Shown piece by piece: positions 22,750 through 35,448 of a stretch of 64,000 nt of DNA. The notes under the pieces are model-generated. The model worked only from the letters and a program-made list of their open reading frames with translations. It was not told where the DNA came from and searched no databases. This DNA is from Ischnura elegans (Eukaryota > Arthropoda > Insecta > Odonata > Coenagrionidae): positions 1 to 64,000 of the forward strand of contig NC_060254.1 in the NCBI RefSeq assembly GCF_921293095.1. Direction: 5' to 3'. The position numbers and the translations under genes were made by a program. The stretch's first letter is position 1, and each line of letters begins with the position of its first letter.

Positions 22750-25321
22750 TAGAGCGTTCCACATTTAGTTGACAGTACGGGCCTTATGGATAACAGTGTT
22801 GCCAAGCTTCCGCTCCGCCGGCAGGCATCCTAACAGCGTATGCAACCACACATAATAGAGCGCCAAAATGGTTTAGTTCAAAAAGGAGTTAGGGATCGCA
22901 CGAAAGACGGCGTAAATTGGGGAATTTTTTAGCGTTAATTACAATACCTTTGCTGCAATATATAAGGGAAAGTCTTTTGTTATTTTATTATGTACTTATT
23001 CAATGCACAAGCTGAATAATGAATAATCTGTAATGTAAATAATAACAATAAATTGAAGGATAATAAAAATTATCGCCAATCCTGAATGAGACAAAATTTC
23101 TATTCCTTCCATATTATGCATTATTGTTTTGACTATGGCTAGTGTTACATGAGAGGCGATGTTGTATAAGACATCATCAATCTTTAATTTTTTAAAAATA
23201 TCCCGTACTTGGTTTATTGTAAATTAAAGATCTCTTTTCAAGCTGACTTCTTCAAAGCTAATTTCCTTAATGTTCTCTTTCCTCCACCTTGTAGTAGGCA
23301 AGGATTCCAATTTCCTTGAGTAATAAGAGGCATTATCTACCACTATAATTGATGCTTCGGGTAAGTTTGCAAGAAGTGAGTGCTCAAACCATCTCTCGTA
23401 ACACTCGCCACCCACTTCTTCATGCTCATCCATTGAGTGCTTTTTGTACAGAAACACATGCAATGCTTCTTTTATGAACCCATTTTCCGTTCCTGCTTGT
23501 ATAATAGCAAACCGTCCTCCTCGGGAAGTAGGGGCCGAGCCCAGTATCGAGGCCCTCTGCCAGTATTTAGTCCAGGAAGGAAAGCTTGACGCGGGATTTC
23601 AAATCGTTTGTTTCGCATACTAATGTTCACTATTTGTCCAACATTAATCTAACTTTCGCCTGTGAATATACTCGTCCTGTGTTCGCGACGATATTTTTTT
23701 AGCTGCCTTAAATAATTAATTGTGCCACCTACGAATAATATCATCCCTTTCGATATGGATGCTTCTTTTCCGCCTGCGTTCGTACACGAAGCCTATGTCC
23801 AAAAGAAGACGATATAGTGCTGTCCTTTTGTAATCTGGGAGAATACTATCCATATTTACCGATTTTAAGATGGATTTTAAAGTCGGAGGAATATTTTTCA
23901 CGAAAGATTCATGTACCTTCCTTCTCATTCCCGATCTCACAAAATCGTCGAAAATCACTGCTCTCGAATTTTTGTAAGGCTGTCTAATTTCTTTAGTTTT
24001 TGAAGGAGTCACCAATGGACCACGGGAACTTTCCTTTCTCACTCTGTAAATAGTGGTCTCCTAGCACCCAGTAGCCTTCGAAGCTTCTCGGCAGGCCTCA
24101 CTAATGCTGAGAGATTTCCTTAAATACGAGAAGACTTTGAGCACCAACTGTCTTTCGCGGCTTATGAGCTTCTCACCTTTTCTCCTCTTCTTTGTATCGG
24201 ATATATTGGTTGGGCATGTTACAGCAGAGATAAGTGTAAAACACACTTCACAATTCTCAAATTCAGCAGACTACACAACACTTGTTCACTCCAAAAAAAA
24301 TGCAATGACAAACTGAACGCCTTCGTAAATTCTTCCCCCGGCCCCTTCGGCTACGGTCGATTTTGGTGTAGGTTTTCTGGTACCCTATGAAAGGAACTCA
24401 GAAAAAAAACCCAAGCCCCCTTTTGTAAAAGGCGTAGTGTTTCGCACAGATTATGAGATATTTTCTTTCTTGGCTTATGCGGTGGGACCGAAACACACAA
24501 GACGAAAGCGTCTTATTTCCAAGCCGCTTGCTTACTTTCGTGTATCAATGTATTCAGATAAAAACACTGCTGTTACAACGTATGAGTATTCTCTGTTTAG
24601 GATATCAAACGAATAGATAAATACATTTCATAGAATGCATTGACAAAACACTCCTTTTCCGCCCGAGAATTTTCCCTCTGCGCGCAAGAAAAAGCAAGAA
24701 GCCCGGCCCAGCGGCGCCGTAATATTTTTTCTTAAGATCAAAACCTTGTAACTCGCTTCAGAATTGATGTAAGTTAATGATTTTTTCACCAAAAATAACT
24801 TTGTAGTTTTCTCCACATTTGATACGCAGCATATAGGGACCTACGACGTAAGAAACGTAAGTTAGTAAGCGACTACTTTTTACCTTGCAAAAATCAAAAT
24901 TTTCTTGTCCTAAAGGGTGTTACGTCGGCATAACAACATTTTTACTCATAATTTGTACAATTGGTGAAAAACTTCAAAGAGAAAATAGTGTGAAAAATTT
25001 TGTGCAGAAGATTCAATTTAATACAGACAACGGTCAGGCAGATATTGCGAGAAGAAGATAAAGTAAAAAAATACACGTTCCTGACGGAAATTTAAGGAAA
25101 TGTTTTTTATAGCTTTTGTTATAATTTTCATCGAAAAACTATTGGCACAAATGAATGCAGCATATCTTTCTACATTAGAATGCAATTTTTAATCAGTGCA
25201 TAACGCAACATTAATTTTCGTGCTGTTATTGACAACACCGCGCTCCTGGCCTTATGGAGATTAGCATGGGAAACGATTCTCCATAAGAGCCCATACTGTC
25301 AACTAAATGTGGAACGCACTA
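22750..25321. mobile_element. Tc1/mariner-superfamily element (2572 bp), TA target
   Basis: Inverted termini start TAGAGCGTTCCACATTTAG on the left and TAGTGCGTTCCACATTTAG on the right (complement). They continue through TTGACAGTA-GGGC to TTATGGA, about 45 bp with few mismatches. A TA dinucleotide flanks each side (22748-22749 and 25322-25323), the signature target of Tc1/mariner/IS630 elements. The interior carries a minus-strand transposase relic at 23224-24246. The right end also holds a small hairpin (CTTATGGAGATT / CTCCATAAG) not matched on the left. Confidence 0.82.
23224..24246 (-). pseudogene. IS630/Tc1-mariner-type transposase, broken
   Basis: The N-terminal part (24246-24064) is basic and ends SISEACREASKATGC, a helix-turn-helix-like segment. 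An in-frame TAG at 24061-24063 follows, and then VRKESSRGPLVTPSKTK, a second DNA-binding-like region (RRKVHESFVKNIPPTLKSIL) and YRLLLDIGFVYERRRKRSIH up to RDDIIRRWHN. The next 250 bp are frame-broken, and the expected first catalytic block (YxDEtWvn type) is missing. The last part (23520-23224) reads RFAIIQAGTENGFI, then YERWFEHSLLANLPEASIIV and VDNASYYSRK, the second catalytic Asp context of DDE_3 transposases. It is non-functional through a stop codon, frame loss and deletion. Confidence 0.78.
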
Positions 25322-25323
25322 TA

Positions 25324-26049
25324 CCACATCTCCCGTCCTCCAAGGGGTCACATGATACAATCATAGCTGTTGATAATAGAAAAAAAATGATTAAATGGAA
25401 AATGAAATATATTTAGGTTTCCAAGGAGTAAAAGATATTTGATTGGCGAATGTTTTTTTTTGTCATCCAATTTGCGTCTTAAAGCAGAAGGTAACCAACT
25501 GAAAGACAGTAGCGTCAATGGCAACACCGTCGCCAATAAAAACTGTGTGCGACGGAAGCTGGAAAACATATGGATTCTTACTTTCGTATATGTTTGTTAG
25601 CACATTTCCATGACAGAAAAATTAAACGCTTAAGTCGATAAATGGTGGACGAGAACTCGAGGCATTCTGCGTCAGTATTAAAACCATTCATGCTCAATGC
25701 CTACGAAAAAATAATTGATACTGCAAGATTTAGAAGCTATCTCAAAATTCATTAACTTAACACCATTCAGTTTTCAAAACTAAATTGACATTAAAATGAT
25801 GTTTGAAGGTAGCCATAATTTTTATGCTTTCAGTTGAATAACGAAATAGCCCCAAGGGTGAAACCATTGAAACTAAATTTTCACCGTCTGTTCGCCTCGG
25901 AAGCACCAAATTTATCCCGTGACGGTGAAACCGCGAGAGTGCCATCAACTCACAGCCATGCGATCAGGTAGTAATTTTTGTAGATTATTACGTGCGCATA
26001 TGAGGGATCGTTATGCAGGCGTTATTTAAAAAAACTAGCGAAGACTTGG
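25324..26049. other. no gene recognised
   Basis: AT-rich; no supported exon or repeat. Confidence 0.35.
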
Positions 26050-26285
26050 ATCTGGATTGAAGCGCTTAACGGTGTGGAAACATGGCCACTCAGGAAGGAG
26101 GACGAGAGAAAACAAAAGGCGTTGCAAATGCGGGTGTGGAGAAGAAAAGAGGAAAGAAGAAGTGCTGGACATGGTGGGCAACAAGGAGAGGCACCTTTTG
26201 ATGAGATTCGGAGGAGACAGAAGTTATGGATGGAACGAGTACTGAGCGGGAAGGGGATGCAGAAAACATAATGAGAGGGTAGAAT
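26050..26285 (+). pseudogene. RTE-type LINE, C-terminal ORF relic
   Basis: The plus strand reads METWPLRKEDERKQKALQMR then VWRRK in one frame, and DMVGNKE with MRFGGDR-type residues in another. This matches the stretch downstream of the reverse transcriptase in RTE-like LINEs ('E-W-xLRKEDERKIEAFEMW-W-RR', then 'R-E--LL--I--R---W-GHVLR'). At least two frame changes are needed, so it is an old, non-functional fragment. It may be distantly related to the RTE endonuclease fragment at 35568-36282, but they are not contiguous. Confidence 0.65.
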
Positions 26286-28236
26286 GCCTTAGTTAAATTA
26301 AATTTAAATATGCATCCTCTTGCAGGGAAATTCTATCACCTATGCTATCACTCTAAATTTAAAAGTTATATTTTCTCCGTATTCGAAGGCATTATGAAGA
26401 GTCGTGAGTTATGTGCTTCACTCACCAACGCCGACAACAGCAGCTCGATTCTGTAAATGTCATACCTGTGCTTCGCGTGGTTCAAACCACAGCGGAGTTC
26501 TCACGCCTCTCACCGTGAAAGACGTTCAAGCGATCCTGTAAGCCTGTGTCGTGAGATGTTTGACGGATTGCGAACGATCACTTAAGTTTCTTATGTTGGT
26601 AGCTGTGCGGACGCGAGGAACGAATCAGAATCTCCGATACAAACTTACTTCAGCGGCCAACTGCAACTTCAGTTACCATAGAGAAACATATACAATGCCG
26701 TGGAATATTCACTCCCAAAGTAAATAATACTTCTTTACTCAATTTTGAGTGAGGTCTTTTCTTTTAAAAGTACCTATTAATGATAAGTTACGGTTGCTTA
26801 ATTAGTTTGTAGCTATAAACTGTATATTACCTCTTTTATATGTTGTCAAGTGCTGCGTATCGAAGTCAGTTATCACGTAGCGGGCTCGTAATTGCACAAT
26901 TAGCTCTTATTTCCTCATAGTATGGAGCTAATGCTTACGCGGAATGATAACAAGTGTTATTTTATTATTTAATAATGGTTCATTCTCGTATGCGTTTGAG
27001 CTCTCATCATTTCAGTATATAATTTTAAATGCGCTGTGGTGCGTATACATATATGTGTCTGATTGTGCAAGCACATGCCACTATTCACGATTTATACTGA
27101 TGAAAATGTTTATGGCGCGAATACGAGTAGATTATTAACAGTTTCTGCTAGAGGGCGAGATGTTTACATGTCTTAGTATTTCTATTGTGTCAACAGAAAA
27201 ACGAATCATGTTGGTCGTGTTACTGAACGGCAGCAATAATGCATGGAAGAGATGGAATAGATGATCAATGTTTATCTTAACGTACTAAAGTATGCCCCGG
27301 CAAGCCATCTAATCGTCTACGAATTAATCGTGGTGTGAACTCAGTGATCCATCGCCAATCTCACGTCTCGCAGGGATTGTTGATATCGCGTATCTGCCGC
27401 CGAAGTATGTGCATCTATTGCCTCCGTCGACATTGATGCTCATGCAAAAGTAGCGGAGGTATGTAAAGAGCCTCCATTCTCGTTAATAAAAACAAATCGA
27501 AGGCTTGAACTTACGAAACAAATATTAAATAAATCTGTTAACATTCAGTACCGCACAATACTTTTACCATTGGTTCTACTCCAAATTATTATGAACATTA
27601 AGTTGTGAGTATTTTACTTGTACATTCTAGAAGATGCACAAATATAAGATAATTGTCAAACCCTCAGCGCAAGGTTTAACTTCCCACCAACTTCAATCGC
27701 AATGAAGGCCAATCAATTTAAATAGGACGCGAATGTAAATTTAACTTTACGCATTTCTTTTATTTGTTTTTAATACATATTACTTATGGGAAGTGACAAT
27801 ATGAAATAGCCACCATCGTAATTAATGAATAATGTGCTATTAATTATCAATCACAGCGTAAATTCATAATGAAAAATTAGAGCGCATTGCCGCGACGAAG
27901 CTACCACGGGCCCTCTTGGGCGTGAATACTTTCACGGACGCGGCTGTGAGAGTGACGTCACTAAAAAGTTTCAGAATCGCTCCAGCGTCAAAGCCGTGAA
28001 TACATTGACGAAATCCGCTTGTGACGGCCATATCACATTTACAGAATCGAGCTGCAGGTCTTGTCAAGAAGAATAAAACCTATAGTGGCACCATGCATCG
28101 CAGAACGAGAAATCGCGGATAATATGTTAGGGGTCTCAGAGGTAGAGCTGCGCAAAAACTTACATCAGACTGAGAAAAAAACCTGAAAAGCCCTTGCAAC
28201 TTCGGAACATCCAACATGTATTAATGTGTTTCTTCT
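26286..28236. other. no gene recognised
   Basis: No supported coding exon. GGTTCAAACC at about 26489 looks like an isolated B box but lacks an A box upstream. Confidence 0.35.
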
Positions 28237-29590
28237 AGAGATGGGCGGTTATAAGAAAAAAACCGGTGTTGGGTTAACCGGTTATTCTGAGTGAGTGAAG
28301 TACTTGCGTATTTAAAGAGGATGAAAAAAAAACTGGTTTCATTCAGGTTATATAACATAAAGCATTGCGTATTGCATATCTTCGAAGTTATTTAGCGGTT
28401 CTTAAGAAAAATATATTTCATTTTTGAACTTCGCCCTGCTTCTTGCAGACCATTCATCCAAAAATCTGGTCGGGAGCATGAAGTACCTAGATTCTCCGAC
28501 AGAGAGCATTGACCCTGTTATTTTTCCCTCGGTTTTTTCGTTGTCGTCCATGAAATAACCTAGCACTAGCGACGAGAAAAACCTAAATCGGTCATTTCGC
28601 AAGATTTTTCTTCTGTTGCCCAACGAAATAATCGAAAGCCCTGCAGACAGAGTACACCAGTTAATTTCATCTGCAGAATAGAAGCGAGAACTCATTAGAT
28701 TTCTGCTCTAAGGGTATGTAATTCTTAGGTTTTAATTGAAAAAAAATGGAGGACGCTTATCACTTTTGAGGGGAAAAATCTTTCCAAAAACGTATTTATC
28801 AGTTTTGTGAGTGGTTATGAGAAGGTGATCCTAGAGTTTTGCTTGTTATTTTAATAGATTAGCCAATTGAAAACTGGTTATTTTAGGCGCCGATTAACCC
28901 GAGTAATAGGTTATTTTTGGCATAACTCAAAAATAATCTGACAAAGAAAAATTATCTGGCTCTTGCTTCCTGCACTCTCTCGCGAACCATCGGAACTACC
29001 AGCTCTATTTGCCGCTGCCCCCTCACTGGGTGCTTTCCATTCATTGACACACGTCGACACAAGTCGACTTGCGTCGCGGATTTCGTGTTCCATTCGGTGT
29101 GTGTCGCCGACTGTTGTGACACAAGTCAACAAACGGTAACGCACAGGAATAGGAGAGTTATAAACAAATGCCGCGAGCCGACACAAGTCGACGCGTGAGT
29201 CGCATGAATGGAAAGCACCCACTGAGGTTTTCCTGCGCCTCTACCGGCCACATAGCACATTATAACCGGTTATTTCTGATATAACCGAAAAATAACCTAT
29301 GGCCAGCGGAAGAGAAATAACCGGATGAGTGAATACTCGCGGGGGAAAGTTATCGCTGCGGAAAGATTTTCTTTTAAATGGGTCTCAAGTTGAAATGGAA
29401 CGAGTACTCGGTTAATTTTCGGTTATGTGGGTTATATCTAAACAACCAGCAGAAAAAAGCGTGCTGCTCATCGCTGCGGTATAGGTTTTTTTTATGCACC
29501 TCAACTAGGAAAATGTAACGAGTGCTCGGTTATTCTCCTGTTATTGCAAAACAACCTAAGTAAATTAACCAAGGCGTTGGTTTAGCTATC
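28237..29590. repeat. GGTTA/TAACC-rich non-coding element
   Basis: About a dozen GGTTA or TAACC strings in both orientations, often as AACCGGTTA, cluster here (for example near 28271, 28348, 28873, 28908, 29262, 29315, 29409 and 29526). The left edge (AGATGGGCGGTTATAAG) and the complemented right edge (AAACCAACGCCTTGGTTAA) are loosely similar. This could be a non-autonomous hAT-like element with subterminal binding motifs, but ends and target duplication are not clear. A separate TIR element sits inside at 29028-29220. Confidence 0.45.
29028..29220. mobile_element. 193-bp TIR element (MITE-like), ACT flanks
   Basis: Perfect 17-bp terminal inverted repeats GGGTGCTTTCCATTCAT / ATGAATGGAAAGCACCC, flanked by ACT on both sides (29025-29027 and 29221-29223). 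Inside, ACACAAGTCGAC-type blocks recur in both orientations. No coding capacity; superfamily not assigned. Confidence 0.8.
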
Positions 29591-29734
29591 GCGGGATTGA
29601 AATGGAAATGAAGTAGCGGAAATATTATATTAGTTTGTGAAACCGTGTGACCAAATTCGTTAATACAAATGTGAATATTGAAAAATTATCAACTTTACAA
29701 GTTTACAGGGGTGTGAAAGATTTGTCACTCCAAG

Positions 29735-30530
29735 AGTTTTCTAAGGGGGCCCGGGCATCCTTGAAACACTAAGTTATTTTCTTAAAGATTTTGATATTTT
29801 AAAGCATGTATTCTCAATGACCCTAGCTAAAGGGGTCCCGGCCTCCTCAGGTAGGGGCCCCAGCGTCCCCAGAACGATCGTTGCTTCCCTGAAAAATTCG
29901 GGGGGGGGGGGTGCGGGATCCCCTTGGCTATTTGTACAATACATATAGGTTATGTTAATTAAGGATGTCTACGGCAATAGGAGAGTAGATGTGAGGTTTA
30001 GGGGGGCCCGGCCCCCATAAACCTCGTAGCCGCCCAGAAAAATTCGGGGGGGGGGCCTAATTTTTGTTGCAGATTTTGTTATTTTCATGCACAGCTATAT
30101 CTGGAGGGATCCTGGCCCCCCCGAAAGGGTCATAGTGCCCAATAAAATTTCGGGGGGAGGGTCGGTCCCCCCTAAGTTTTTATTTTAGACTTAGATATAT
30201 TCAAGTACAGCCATACATAGGGGGCCCTGACTCCCCCGGAAGGCTCGTAGTCGCGATAGAAAATCTGGGGGCGGGACCCCCTTAGCTCTCTGTTACAAAT
30301 TTAGTAATGTTAAAGTAACTATGTCTGCGAGTAAATAGGGGGTCGCAGTGGACCCGGCCCCCCAAAAAATCCGGTGGTGGTATGGCCTCCGCTATATTTT
30401 CGACACAGATTTCGTTCCATTCAAGCATTGTCATAGTTAGGGGGTCCTTCAATCCCCCCAATTTTTATAGGACACTGCGAGGCTTATGGGGGACTGGATT
30501 TCCCTAGTGACCCCTTGGCTACTCCAAAAG
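29735..30530. repeat. degenerate G-rich tandem array, unit about 105-146 bp
   Basis: At least five diverged units repeat the pattern GGGG-CCCGGCC..., a TCGTAG--GCC block, (A/G)AAAAATTCGGGGGG, then an AT-rich spacer ending ACAG-TAT. The GAAAAATTCGG-like landmark falls near 29891, 30037, 30143, 30259 and 30364. Several G runs of 8-12 could form G-quadruplexes. No protein is encoded. Confidence 0.65.
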
Positions 30531-32336
30531 CGCAAACTAGTTTCAGCATACATAACGTGAGGGGCCACGAGGGAAACTGTCTGTTTAGATTTCCGCGTCC
30601 TCGCCACTTGCATTCTTGCACTTCAAGCTCTTCGCCTTTTATTTCACTTCACTAACACTGAAATTTTGAAGGCACTCATCGACACATTTGCATGCATCAA
30701 AGTCACTCAGAAGATCATTCCCAGCGTTGAAAATTATGGTACTAAAGATCGCTGCACGACGACAGTAATCCATGGACAATAATATTTCAGGATCAGTTGC
30801 AGTGAAGGAGGAGGAGGCGACCTGTAAATTCGTGTATGCTGCAAATAGAAGACATTTTTCAGAGATAAAATGGTTTCCCTTTTTTCACCTCAACATTGCC
30901 TTCTCCTTCAGCAAAGTTTTCCTTAGAACCTAAATGCAACATTTCTTTTCAATTTTGGCCTTTTTTCCAACCATCATATTTTATGATACTTTCGTCATCT
31001 CTAACTGCCTCTGAGAGAAATTGTTCGATAAATTTATTAATAACTCAGCACATCGTTTATGCACAAAATCCACAAACTAGGCATACATTATAGCAACTTC
31101 AACGCAGCTTTTTTATGCAAGGAAAGTTTTATGTGTGCAAACATATCGCATTTTATTATTGATAATACTTATTGTATTTATTTTTATGCACGTTATGACT
31201 CCTGGTTTGTACCGTGGAGCTCATACCTTAATCGCCTTAATCTGACCTTTCATAAATCATTCGTATCTTATTTTTGCTTTTCTGTCTCTCGCACCCTCAA
31301 AAAAAAGAGATACTCTAAGAAAGCAAGAAATGTCTCCAAACCCACTAAAAGCGGCCACTCGGGGTTTTTTGGCCCCCTCCTCTCTTCCTCCAAAACTCCT
31401 TAGGCCCCCGACCCCATCCCACATCCCTACCCCCGAACCCTGTCACCCCCACCCCCTATCGACCACCCTAAGGAGGAGTCGGGGGAGGGAGAGAGAGGGG
31501 GGGCAGATACAGAAGGCCATTCCTTTCCCTCCCTCCATGCGGCGCCCCGGAGTATGATGGGAGGTTTTAAGAGGGGGCATTGGAAAGGGGTTTGGGGGGG
31601 ATAGGGGACCCTGGCGGACTCGGGCGCCGCGTCGCATCGAAAGGGGGGCAGGATTCCTCTCCCCCCCTCCACTCTCTCCTCTCCGCACCCTCCTCTCTCT
31701 TCTCTTACTCCCCCCCTCTCGCCATTCTCCCCTCTCTCCCCTCCCCCCTCCTCAACGCTCTCTCCTCTCCGCACCCTCCCCTCTCATGGTTCAATCGTGG
31801 GACGGAGGGGAGGAGAGGACCCTCCGCTCCCCCCTTATGGTGCCTTCATCGCTCGGCGTTGCTTACGTTGCTTACTAGGGGCGGAGCTGACTCATCGCAG
31901 CAAGTTGGAGCCCTTCACAGCTCTGCGTTGCGAAAACAAATGAAAGGCAAAAAGCGTACTCAGGACCTAGTACTCAGTACCTACCAGTTTACCTCAGTAG
32001 CAGTGCTAAAAGAACCATTCCGAAATATAATTTCAATTAACAAATAGGATGAAATAAAAGTTGATAATCCTGGACTGGGCGCGCTGGCGTATAAAATACG
32101 TCAATCTTTGAAAACCAAAGATTTCAAAATTGTACGTACATCGCGGCTGAGCTTAAAGCCACCGAGTGCGTCCACCGGGTTGCGGATGGTGGGTTGACCT
32201 TTAGATATAGAGGTTAGCTGCGAGATAAGCGAGTTCTCTCGTCGAATAAGCAGTCGTGGACAAAAAGCGGCGGTATTCTGAGGGGGTATTGGGCTATCCT
32301 TGGGTAAGGTAGACCATTTAAAAGATACCAAAACCT
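30531..32336. other. no gene recognised; pyrimidine-rich low-complexity block
   Basis: From about 31370 to 31800 the plus strand is dominated by CCCTCTCTCC-type sequence, with CTCTCCTCTCCGCACCCTCC occurring twice. ORFs there are compositional. The 5' UTR of the LINE that starts coding at 32337 presumably occupies the last part, but its limit is not visible. Confidence 0.4.
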
Positions 32337-35325
32337 GTGACAGAGTGGGGCAGAGTTAGGGCAGAGTGTAGGGTAGATATGGGTATGGTAAATCGTGGGG
32401 TAAAAGGTTCCGTCCAAACAGCAATAAAGCGTTCAAAACGTCAAAATAGCCCTAGTGAAAATAATGATAGAGCATCACGAAAATCAAATATAGCATGCAA
32501 TGAGAAACTTAGATTATCAGGAAAGTCCACGAAACCGTGTATAAAAGAAGCTTTATCGATCGTAGTTGTAAATTGCCGTAGTATTAAGAACAAAGTTGCT
32601 GATTTCCACCATTTAATTCTAAATACAGAAGCTGATGTAATCATAGGAACTGAAAGTTGGCTATCGGATGAAATACACGACCGAGAGATCTTCCCGAAAT
32701 CATATTACATATACAGAAAGGACCGTAAAACGAGAACAGGAGGAGGAGTATTCATTGCCGTCAAGGATGAGATCAAAAGCAGAGCCGAGAATTTTGGAGA
32801 TAGTGAATTGGAAAGTGTTAGGTGCTCAATCGAATGCTCAGCTAAGAGATACTTTATATGCGCATATTATAGACCACCAGATTCAAGCATAGATTCAGTT
32901 TTAGAGTTAGATAACCAGATAAGACGTTTTATTTCTCAGAAAAATCGTAGTAGTGTCATAATTGGCGGCGATTTTAATGTTCCATCAATCGATTGGGAAA
33001 AATACTGTTTTAAAAATGGAGGGAAAGACAAGGACCTGTGCGAAACTTTGCTTTACTCATTCTATTCCAATTCCTTGACTCAGCTAGTAGATACACCAAC
33101 CAGGGGTAACAACATACTAGACCTCTTAGCAACGAATATTCCAGAGTGCGTTATCAGAACTGAGGCTGTGGCTGGTATAAGTGACCACAAGGCAGTGCAT
33201 GGAAAGTTTCGTATCGTCTCCGATAGAAAACCTGTGTCAAGAAGAAGGGTCTATTTATACCATAAAGCGAATTTTGAAGGGTTAAAGCAGTACTTGACGA
33301 ACTCATTCACTGTTTTCAAAGACGCCACTCTCAATCTTGGGGTAAACGAAGCATGGAAGAATTTCATTAGTATTATGCAGAAAGCCGTGGATAAAACGAT
33401 TCCCAGTAAGTTAAAACGTTTTAATACTGAACCGAGATGGTACAATGCTAAAGTCCGTAAAGCTCTTAAGCGACAGAGAGCAATTCACGCTAAAATAAAA
33501 AAGATACATGCGGGACTTACCTGTGAGAAAATACAAGAAATGCGTGAAGATTATAAAAAATTGAAAAAAGAGACGAAAAAAACGCTTAGGGAGGCGTTGA
33601 GTGAATTCAAAACAAAAATATTGGGCGAATATTTAGATGACAACTCTAAGGCTTTCTGGTCATATGTGAAGGAGGTACAGGGAAATTGCGCTACAGTCTC
33701 TTCACTCATTAATGAACGTGGCGAAAGAGTGACGAACAATCGAGATAAAGCTAATCTCTTAAATAACTTTTTCCATAGTATCTTCTCTAATTTCACGACC
33801 AATATATCAACACCTCTACCTCGACTCTACCAAGAGCAGATGCCGTCTATCTGTATTTCAAACAGTGGTTTAGAAAAACAACTCAGCTTTATTGATCCAA
33901 AGAAATCGACAGGCACTGATCTCATTCCAGCTCGAGTGTATAAGGAATCAGCGTCAGAGATAGCGCCTTACTTGAACATAGTGTTCGAAAAATCTCTAGC
34001 AGAACACACAGTCCCTAAAGATTGGAAAACAGCGAACGTCACGCCTATATTTAAAGGTGGGGATAGGGAAAAGCCTAGTAACTACCGTCCAATTTCACTT
34101 ACTTCCATTTCTTGCAAAATATTGGAACACATCATTTTCAGTTCGATAATGGCTCATCTTGATAGCCAAAATCTGTTAGCAAAAGAGCAGCACGGGTTTA
34201 GAAAAGGGAGGTCTTGTGAAACTCAACTTGCTCTCTTCGTTCACGACATCTTATCCGCGGGTGACAGATATGTTCAAGTCGACGCCATATTTTTAGACTT
34301 CAGAAAAGCATTCGATAAGGTTCCGCATTTAAAGCTGATTCAAAAGTTGGAAGCATACGGCATAGATACACACGTTATTGGTTGGATCAAAGATTTCCTA
34401 AAGGATCGCGAACAGAGAGTTGTTTTGGATGGAGTTAGCTCGGATACAATTCAAGTTACCTCAGGCGTACCCCAAGGAAGTGTTATCGGCCCTCTTTTGT
34501 TCCTTCTTTACATTAATGATATAACCACCGTGGTCACGAGCAAAATCCGCCTCTTCGCAGATGATGTAGTGGTATACCGTGAAATTTACGACCTTAGCGA
34601 TAGATTAGCATTACAAAAGGACCTCGTTGCCGTAAATGACTGGTGCAGTACTTGGGAGTTAGAATTAAATCTTGAAAAGAGATATGGTGATGAATTTTTG
34701 GGAAAAGGATATATCTTCAAGAAAGAGTTACACCGCTAACGGGATTCCACTACCAAATACCGAATTCGTTAAATACTTGGGGGTCACCATTACCCGGGAT
34801 CTTTCGTGGGGTAAGCACATACGTGAAGTATGCGGGAAAGCTAACCGTAAACTTGGATTTGTAAAAAGAATTCTCGGTAAATGCCCAAAAAAGGTGAAAG
34901 AAATAAGCTACCTGACTCTAGTAAGGCCTCACTTGGAATATGCTGCTAGCGTGTGGGACCCTTACGAGGTAGGACTAATAGGTGAAATTAATCGAGTACA
35001 GCGCAGGGCGGCCAGATTTGTGATGAGTTGTTACGGCAAAAAGTGCAGCGTTTCAAGTATGTTAAACGAGTTAGGATGGGAATCTTTACAGGAGCGTAGA
35101 TCGAAGTATAGGCTTAACTTACTTAGGAAACTCGAAGATAATATTTTCTCAGACGACGTGAAGCATATCCTTCGTTTACCATCGTACTATAGTAGACGCG
35201 ATCATGAGAAAAAAATAAAAGAAATAGACTGCAAAACAGAGAGATTTAAAATGTCATTCTTCCCTCGTACTATTAAGGATAGCAATGTTGTCTCAATTGA
35301 AAGGATTAATGGGAACGCTCGCTAG
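32337..35325 (+). pseudogene. LINE ORF2: AP endonuclease and reverse transcriptase, one frameshift
   Basis: The first frame (32337-34739, 800 codons) has an endonuclease domain: VVVNCRSI (catalytic-site Asn79), TESWL (Glu105), GGDFNVPSIDW (residues 210-220) and GISDHKAVHG (Ser-Asp-His 282-284). A basic linker follows, and then the reverse transcriptase with WKTANVTPIFKGGDREKPSN, YRPISLTS, KEQHGFRKGRSCETQL, FLDFRKAFDKVPH, SGVPQGSVIGPLLFLLYIND and the catalytic FADD at 740-743. A single frameshift between about 34680 and 34730 moves the C-terminal part (VKYLGVTITRDLSW, LVRPHLEYAASVWDPYE) into another frame that runs to 35325. The ORF would support target-primed reverse transcription if the frame were intact. 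Clade: CR1/L2-like (Jockey superfamily). Confidence 0.9.
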
Positions 35326-35448
35326 GATCACCCATTGCATGCTTTTTTGTAGTTCTAGCCTTGCATGTGTTTGCTCTAGGAGTTTCTAACCATTAGCATT
35401 TTTTTATGAATAAGCATGTATATTTTTCTAGTGTGCGTAATATTTCTT

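Noticed and set aside
26480-26500. Isolated B-box-like GGTTCAAACC
   Set aside because: No A box at proper distance; the string is nearly palindromic and expected occasionally by chance.
31427-32047. Gly/Arg- and Pro/Ser-rich ORFs on both strands
   Set aside because: They lie in a CT/GA low-complexity block; amino acid bias simply reflects the repeat.
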